Assembly: GCA_019914945.1 (NCBI GenBank) | Contig: CM034105.1 | Coordinates: 13,330,001 to 13,394,000 of the forward strand | Origin: Typha latifolia | Lineage: Eukaryota; Streptophyta; Magnoliopsida; Poales; Typhaceae | Direction: 5' to 3' | DNA: 64,000 nucleotides | Shown here: positions 57,501 to 64,000 of the stretch, one piece after another | How positions within the stretch are numbered: position 1 is the first letter of the stretch | Layout: each line of letters begins with the position of its first letter | Position numbers and translations under genes: made by a program | The notes under the pieces: generated by a model | What the model was told of the DNA's origin: nothing | The model's database searches: none | What the model saw: only the letters and a program-made list of their open reading frames with translations

Positions 57501-60500
57501 AGGCTGGAACTCCTCCTTGAGGATCTTCCTTGTGAACAAGATCCCATGGAATACTATGAGATGACAGATCAACTGCTGGAACCATTACTCTTGTGTTATG
57601 AATCCTTGGTAAAGTCATTTGTCAAAGTATATATGGAACGTCAGTAGAAGCAATCTAGTAGAACTGTTTTCAATGTTTAGTAATAATTTATGTTTATGGA
57701 TATCTACTGACATTTTAATAAATGTCTCATGAAGCAATCATGTGGGTCTACCGTACTTGCTGATGGGCGCTTAGCAGATCTAATACGAAGGGTTGCTACC
57801 TTTGGCATGGTCTTAATGAAGCTTGATCTGCGGCAGGTATGACTGGTTATTATTATTGTTGGAATTGCAACTTCTACAAAATTTGATGATCATGAAGTTG
57901 ATTTCTCTTATTAATTTTGATTTCACAGGAGTCAGCTCGACATGCTGAAACACTGGATGCTATTACAACATACCTAGATATGGGTGTTTATAGTGAGTGG
58001 GATGAAGAAAAAAAGCTGGAATTTTTGACTAGAGAGCTGAAAGGAAAGAGACCTCTAGTACCCCCAAGTATAGAGGTTAGATTTTACTCGCGTGAACATC
58101 CACTATTTCATGGTTCATTCTACTCAATCAGTTTCTGTAATTTGTTAAACCTGTATATCAAGTGTCATCACCATCCTAGACATGGAGTTGGCTGGAGTAC
58201 AAGGATGAGAAACCTTCAAATAATTAACAGATCTGTACATCCAGCTCTTAACTTCACATTGACCCCTTGAAAGTTAGTGCCATATTCCTGGCCAAAACAA
58301 AAAAAGTTGCTTACCATGAAAGTATGCAACAGCTAATATTAGTCTACTTTGTTAAGCCTTATGCAAATATCTATATGTTTTTTATCAATCACACCCCTTT
58401 TTGTACTCTATTTTTCACTTTTGTCCATATCATGCTTTCGCAATTTCTACTTCTGATGCCTCTGTAAGTAGTTTAGCATTATTTCATTGCTTTTATTCAG
58501 CCAAAACTTTTTCACCTCATTTTGAACTCTGTAGGTGTCTGCTGATGTGAAGGAGGTTCTTGATACTTGTCGAGTAGCAGCTGAATTGGGCAGTGACTCA
58601 CTTGGAGCATATGTGATTTCAATGGCCTCTAATGTATGTCTTGTACTGTTTATGTAATTATTTGAACTAGAAGTATTAGCACATAAATATAAAAGATTCT
58701 TCTTCATTCCTAGTTACTTTGTTTGGTTGATACTTGATACCATGTATTATGTCCTAAATTTCAAGATATATCGTTGTTCTGTATATTTTAGGCCAGCGAT
58801 GTCCTTGCTGTGGAGCTTTTGCAGAAAGATGCTAGACTTTCTGTAAGTGGGGAGCTTGGAAGACCATGTCCAGGGGGAACGTAAGATGCTTACCTTTTGA
58901 GGAAAATCTGAACATGATTATATTGGAAATTTGGAATTATATACAATACAAATTTAATAGTTATTTTCACTGTTTGTGACAATCATGTCTTAATTGATGC
59001 ACAGTTGCAGAGCAAAACAAGAATCTAAGAATTATAAAATTTTCATGAAAGAAAGTATTGAAAAATTATTAAGAAAGTAGAGTGCACACTGTTTAACAAT
59101 TAATTCATTATCTTGATCTTTATAATTATCATATCTACTGTACTTGAGCAGTTGAGCCTTGGTCATTAATGGTTAGTTTCTATATCAAAAAGATTTTCTA
59201 GGTGTATCATAGAATAGGATGAGTTGCAAACTGTGTGTTTGTACCACAGATAGTTAATTTCTATTGCAGCATCTGATGAACATGCACCATTGTGCAAGAA
59301 TATATATGTATAATCGGTTTTTTAATTTTTGAAACAGGTTAAGAGTTGTCCCATTGTTTGAAACTGTGAAAGATTTAAGAGGAGCTGGCTCTGTAATCAG
59401 GAAATTATTGTCAATTGACTGGTATAGAGAGCATATCATAAGGAACCATAATGGGCACCAAGAGGTATTGCAATTATAAAAATTGTTTCTCTCTCTGTAC
59501 TTGTTACTTCAATTAAACTCTGGAATTGGCAACAGGTCATGGTTGGTTACTCAGACTCTGGCAAGGACGCCGGGCGTTTTGCAGCAGCATGGGAATTGTA
59601 CAAGGCTCAAGAGGATGTTGTTACTGCCTGCAATGAGTATGGGATCAAAGTCACACTCTTCCATGGGCGTGGTGGTAGTATTGGTCGTGGTGGCGGTCCG
59701 ACATATCTTGCCATACAGTCACAGCCTCCTGGTTCTGTAATGGTAAGTCCATGATTCAGCGATTTGGTCTCCATATCCAGATATATATTTTTTTCTCAAA
59801 AAGGTAAAATCGGAAAGGAGAAAAAAATGAAGCCAGTGCTCTTTTGTGAGATGATTAGCTTACCTATATGGGTAATTACTACATGCTTGATTTCTTCTTT
59901 CCAGTTTGCAGTTTTCTTCCGTTACGTCTACATGCATAGCTTTTTCTTACTTAATTGTAAACCATTAAACAATGGTAACTAGCTATTAATCTTGCATATA
60001 TTTTTTCACCTTTTTGCCTATTATGGGTTTCTCCCACTTTAACCCTGAAATACTCTTAACTTCTACTAAATCATCAGCAATTGTGTATGTAATTGTATCT
60101 CCATCCATTTCAGCCATGATATTTTATAATTTTTTTGTTGAATGGTCAGTCCGTCATTTAGTTCCTCTAACGATTTCCTCTGTATAAAATCTGTTATTGT
60201 GTTTTTTCCTGTTCTTGGCAATCTAAAGCTCTTTAGGTCATAGCTCATTTATTTTTCTGCTTATGATATTTGTTCTATTTCCTAAGAATGATTTGTATTT
60301 CCTTGAATAAATATAACATCATGGTCGTGAACTATTGAAAGCTACCAATTCTGCTGCCAGGGAACTCTCCGATCAACTGAGCAAGGTGAGATGGTCCAGG
60401 CCAAGTTTGGATTGCCTCAAACAGCAGTAAGGCAGCTCGAGATCTACACCACAGCTGTACTTCTGTCAACAATGCGCCCCCCGCTCCCTCCTAGAGAAGA

Positions 60501-61185
60501 GAAGTGGCGTTGCGTCATGGAAGAGATATCCAAAACGAGCTGCAACCACTACCGGAGCATCGTATACAATAACCCAGAGTTCATAAGCTACTTCCATGAG
60601 GCCACTCCTCAGGCTGAGCTTGGCTTCCTAAATATCGGAAGTCGGCCAACGAGGAGGAAGGCTTCCACTGGCATTGGACACCTTCGAGCTATCCCTTGGA
60701 TCTTTGCATGGACTCAGACTCGGTTTGTCCTCCCTGCATGGCTCGGCATTGGAGCTGGCCTTAAAGATGCATGTGATAAAGGATACCAAGAGGACTTGCA
60801 AGCCATGTACAAGGAGTGGCCTTTCTTCCAGTCCATTATAGATCTTATTGAAATGGTGCTTGCCAAGGCTGACATTCCAATAGCAAAACATTATGATCAA
60901 GTGCTTGTATCAGAGAGCAGAAGGGCCCTTGGCACGGAGCTGAGAAATAACTTACTGATGACAGAGGACTATGTATTGGTTGTCAGTGGACACGAGAAAC
61001 TTTCAGAGAACAACCGCAGTCTGAGGCGGCTAATCGAGAGCAGGCTACCGTACTTAAATCCGATGAACATGCTGCAAGTCGAGATATTGAGGAGATTGAG
61101 GCGTGATGAGGATAACCATAAACTTAGAGATGCACTGCTCATTACTATAAATGGAATTGCAGCTGGCATGAGAAATACTGGTTGA
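48600..61185 (+). CDS. PPC4: Bacterial-type phosphoenolpyruvate carboxylase (PPC4 class), 1053 aa
   Basis: Twenty exons: 48600-48755, 49056-49219, 49690-49804, 49894-49971, 50829-50897, 50975-51053, 51130-51206, 51290-51385, 52469-52610, 55565-55699, 56802-56860, 57017-57286, 57483-57608, 57735-57836, 57929-58075, 58535-58633, 58792-58880, 59338-59464, 59536-59742, 60361-61185. All junctions keep frame. It carboxylates PEP with bicarbonate to oxaloacetate in the cytosol. Active-site motifs are [23 protein letters not shown] and [13 protein letters not shown]. It ends GMRNTG, where plant-type enzymes end QNTG, and it lacks the N-terminal phosphoserine motif. A low-complexity insertion (about residues 326-450, exons 10-12) is the disordered region typical of this class. 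In castor and lily such proteins form Class-2 complexes with plant-type PEPC, which are resistant to malate inhibition. The odd feature is intron 9, nearly 3 kb and full of transposon sequence. Confidence 0.95.
52721..52910 (+). mobile_element. Degenerate tRNA-derived SINE (Au-type) in PEPC intron 9
   Basis: The order of motifs is that of plant tRNA-derived SINEs. It starts ggtgtaacggttagctgatt (box A-like). Then come aggtcatatgttcaagtta (box B-like, decayed from GGTTCGA), tggaaatagtctcttcat, gtaaggcagtggtgcatctt, ccctccctaaaccctacg, and a tail ending gcttggattaggtgcttg. Several box positions are mutated, so it is an old copy. The ends and target duplication are not clear. Confidence 0.72.
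53051..54262. mobile_element. Pack-MULE-like element in PEPC intron 9
   Basis: The left end gggttaattacatttacacc and the right end in reverse gggttaattatatttacacc begin inverted repeats of about 80 bp (53051-53135, 54175-54262). Both continue to tacaatgt.cccc. The interior (about 1 kb) is more GC-rich than the intron and holds gene-like pieces, including the CW-type fragment at 53369-53518. No transposase is visible. The flanking 9-mers, ttaataaaa and ctactaaat, agree at 6 of 9 bases, compatible with an eroded target duplication. MULE type is inferred from long inverted ends plus captured sequence. Confidence 0.7.
53369..53518 (-). pseudogene. Captured exon fragment resembling a plant CW-type zinc-finger protein
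   Basis: On the minus strand the sequence reads [20 protein letters not shown], then [13 protein letters not shown] and SLQMVP. This pattern ([37 protein letters not shown]) is the conserved C-terminal block of plant CW-domain proteins, recalled from family knowledge. The homology stops at the codons for MVP, where the bases ATGGTTCC are immediately repeated, as expected at a fill-in junction. The CW zinc finger itself is not present. Confidence 0.58.
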
Positions 61186-61925
61186 TGTACTAGAGTATTG
61201 AGGTCATTATTTTCTTTTTATGTTCACACATTTGTTTTGAAGCACTCTGGAGGAATCTAAAGTATAATTTTCACTGCTGAAATTAATGATTATCTGTATT
61301 ATATTGTGATGAACAATCTCCAAATTTTGGAATGCAGTCAAGTCTAGTGTTGAGTTCTTAGATGAATCAATATGAATATGTAAGTTGTATACTCAGCTGG
61401 GTTATGGCTGTTTAGGGCCATCCACAATGTGTGCACAGACTGAGTGCTTTATTATGGACATAACCTGAAACCTTCAAAGACCTGTTTCTAATTTGTAATG
61501 CTGGTATTCTCGAGGCATCGCCTGTGTTGTATTTTACTTTGATCTATCTGCTTCAATTCAGATGCTTCAGGTATCATTATATTTTGCCTACACCTTCAAA
61601 CATGTTCTTTAGTGGACTTGCTAGTTTAACTGCATTAGATTCTGATTAAGGCACCAAGTATTCAGCATTTAGGCCTTGACACAATTTTCTTCGACACTTG
61701 ATTTCGACTTAGAAAAGAGCAAATAATTAGGAAGTGCACCGGACACAAAGACTGCAAGAGAAGGTAATTTACTCTGTTCTTTCATAAAATTTATGGTACA
61801 AACTGACACCATTGACATAGCTATATATAGCTAGAAAAGTAAAAACAAAGTGCAAAATCCACAAGACTGCACATCCTGGAGATGGCAGAGGATGTTTGCA
61901 TAATTATATAAGACAAGTCACAATA
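61186..61925. other. Convergent 3' ends of PEPC and Dr1 genes
   Basis: Only 740 bp separate the PEPC stop (61185) and the Dr1 stop (61926), and the genes face each other. Both 3'-UTRs must lie here. No other gene is seen. Confidence 0.7.
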
Positions 61926-63368
61926 TTAGCTTTCTAAACTGCGGTCTGAGTCTGACTGTTTTTGTGGATTTAATCCATTATTCATTCTTGCACGGGCTTC
62001 CGCAAACATCCTCTGCTGCTCGGCCAACGCTTCTTCCTCTGTCATCTCTATGCCAGTAAACTTGCCACCTTTAGGAGAATCCTGTTGAATGCACATTTAA
62101 GACGAATCAAGAATAAAGCATGCAGGAGAAAAATAACACAAGAATGATAAAAAAAATTGGATGTAAACACACCAGAGTGTCCATCTTGTGTTGTTCATAA
62201 GCAGCACAGACCTCCTGAATGTACTCGCCAAAACCGAGAACCTGAGAGTATTGTTAATCACTTCAATATAAATGTAAGAAAAAGAGAGGAGCTTGCCATC
62301 TCTTTTTGGGCAGGCACAATCTACTTTGTATGAATCTTTGCTGGTTGCACAATAGTATGATGAAAAATTCAAACTTCAACCATCCGTACTTGTAATGGGT
62401 AGTGCTTTAAAGAAGGATGGTAGGTTGCTACAAATATCTATGGTAACACCCAGAAATATACTAGGACATGCCAATATGCGACTCGATAGTATTAACAAAT
62501 CAAAATTCAGATCTAATGAACAAGAAAATGCACAAAACTTCACCATATGGTGCAAGATTATCAATGGTCACCATAAACAGGAAAAAAGAGAAGAAAGAAT
62601 AAATGTTCCCATTGCCTGTTAGGACTAGTATATTAAACTTGTCAGCTCCAATATGGTTCATACCACCAGCATTCAGCTGCCATAATAGTTTGATCATTGC
62701 AGCAAAATGAAAAGAGTTATAAATCTTTTTCCAACTCAAACAAGAGCACATGACTTCTTTAATCTCCAGCCATGAGTTCCAATTCATTAATTATAATATT
62801 AGCTGCCAAAATACTGAGGCGTCCAAAATGTCATGTTCTTAGATAAACTAAGCACCAAGGAGTTGACAGTAGTAAAGTGGCGGCAGAATATGTTCAAATG
62901 AATAGGAACCTTAAATCAGTAAGCATGTGCCACAGGTAACTGACCTCTAAAGCTTTAATGACATGCTCAGGGGCAATTGTTCTTTTGTCCTCCCGATTAC
63001 ACACGTCATTGGACTCCGAAGAAACAAGGTTGATGAATTCTGCCAATAATATAGGATGGAGAATATTAATCAGTATAACAATATGAGAGGAGGAAAGAGA
63101 GAGCTGTTTAAACTTTTAAGTGCACATAGAATCAGAGGTGCGTTTTGTTTCAGAGGGAGGAGAATGGGTTACTCATTTAAGATGATAATCATACACATGA
63201 AACATCAAAGTGACATTTCTTAATAATGCCAGAAGGAACTGTATAATAACCATAGCAAGGTGTGTGATATGTTCTTACCTACGCAGCATTCAACAAGAAG
63301 ATCTTGAGCATCTCTAGCTACACGAACATCGGGAGGCAGCATCTCCTTAATAATCTTAAACATAGTGG
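61926..63368 (-). CDS. DR1: NC2-beta / Dr1 histone-fold transcription regulator (C-terminal part; first exon outside window)
   Basis: Four exons on the minus strand: 63279-63368, 62945-63039, 62173-62241 and 61926-62081. They encode ATMFKIIKEMLPPDVRVARD, AQDLLVECCVEFINLVSSES, NDVCNREDKRTIAPEHVIKA, LEVLGFGEYIQEVCAAYEQH and MTEEEALAEQQRMFAEARAR, ending in SLES-stop. This is the Dr1 histone fold followed by the plant Dr1 tail. Dr1 pairs with DRAP1 (NC2-alpha) and binds TBP on DNA in the nucleus, blocking TFIIA/TFIIB or modulating TATA-dependent transcription. The exon at 63368 starts in the middle of a codon, so an upstream exon with the first 15-20 residues must exist. I found no match for it up to 64000, so it is probably beyond the window. 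Junctions are GT-AG and in frame. Confidence 0.92.
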
Positions 63369-64000
63369 CTGAAAAGTAGTTATAATTACAAATAAGTTAC
63401 ATTTAAGAGAAAAGCCAATTCAGGGAACATCAAACACCAAATTCCATCAACTAGATCGTGCAGGTTCAATCTGATGACGTTTCCAGTAAATTTCATTCAA
63501 TTTCATCACTACGCTTGGGCATTTTCATATTTAAGTTTTAACAAATTAGAAGCATGCTTAGAATAGCTTGATGCAGCTTGTTTAGTCTTTAGAGGTCTCT
63601 TATATTATTGATAGGAAGCTAATATTTTACCTTTTAACAAATTAGCTTCTATAATGATCTCATGTTCATATCTGCACCTTCAAAGAGTCTGAGAGTTTGC
63701 CTGTCGCAATATCATCATTTGACAGGATACTCATTAGTGAGATATATTAGATGTTGATCACACATATCTTCCTTGCCATACTTCTCAAAAATAGCGGTAA
63801 TCAAGTAATATTGCAAAATCCACCGACATAAAGTTTGAGCATGCAAGTAGCAAGTGATACATTCTCCCTTGCTATTATCTATTTATTTGCATTACAATTG
63901 GACTTCTATGCTAATTTCACTCATAACCTAATCCAGTCAAATCAATCCTTATCAAACAGAAAATTAAAAGAAATCCATGCATGCTCCATCCGAATCTTTG
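63369..64000 (-). other. Intron 1 of the Dr1 gene (partial)
   Basis: AT-rich, with no coding signal on either strand. It is presumably intronic, because the upstream Dr1 exon is missing from the window. Confidence 0.55.

Overview
This window is nuclear DNA of a flowering plant. Genes have spliced GT-AG introns, spacers are AT-rich and contain plant transposon remnants, and the protein families are plant families: CNL immune receptors, an RSL-type bHLH, DECAPPING 5, PII-2 and bacterial-type PEPC. All receptors seen are of the coiled-coil class. I suspect a non-grass monocot, but this is weak inference.

Layout. (1) 0-21 kb is a disease-resistance cluster built by tandem duplication. Three intronless CC-NB-LRR genes lie on the + strand (2961-6222, 8400-11537, 14317-17586). 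The spacer in front of the first (1-2960) is repeated in front of the third (11977-14316), and a fragment recurs at 19270-19570. Each receptor has a different lesion: a 1-bp frameshift in the CC domain, a stop that cuts the C-terminal tail, and a Gly-to-Asp change in the P-loop. The spacer carries the first exon of an unrelated minus-strand gene, whose ATG is lost in the second copy. LINE, MULE-type MITE and other repeat remnants sit between the genes. (2) 21.7-23.1 kb: a five-exon bHLH factor of the RSL (root-hair) class. (3) 23-28.5 kb: repeat-rich spacer with one GC-rich island. (4) 28.5-29.5 kb, minus: a three-exon universal stress protein. (5) 31.3-38.8 kb, minus: an eight-exon LSM14/DECAPPING 5 gene. 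(6) 44.0-45.8 kb, plus: a PII-2-like LRR protein. (7) 48.6-61.2 kb, plus: a twenty-exon bacterial-type PEP carboxylase (PPC4 class). Its intron 9 holds a SINE and a 1.2-kb Pack-MULE-like element containing an exon fragment that looks like a CW-type zinc-finger gene. (8) 61.9-64.0 kb, minus: the 3' four coding exons of NC2-beta/Dr1, converging on the PEPC gene; its first exon is outside the window.

The single-copy genes do not form one pathway; they are ordinary neighbours. The fast-changing parts are the receptor cluster and the transposon-loaded PEPC intron. I found no RNA gene, no CRISPR array and no plainly new biological system. The best leads are the three different lesions plus a sequence-exchange tract in the receptor cluster, and the gene-capturing element in the PEPC intron.
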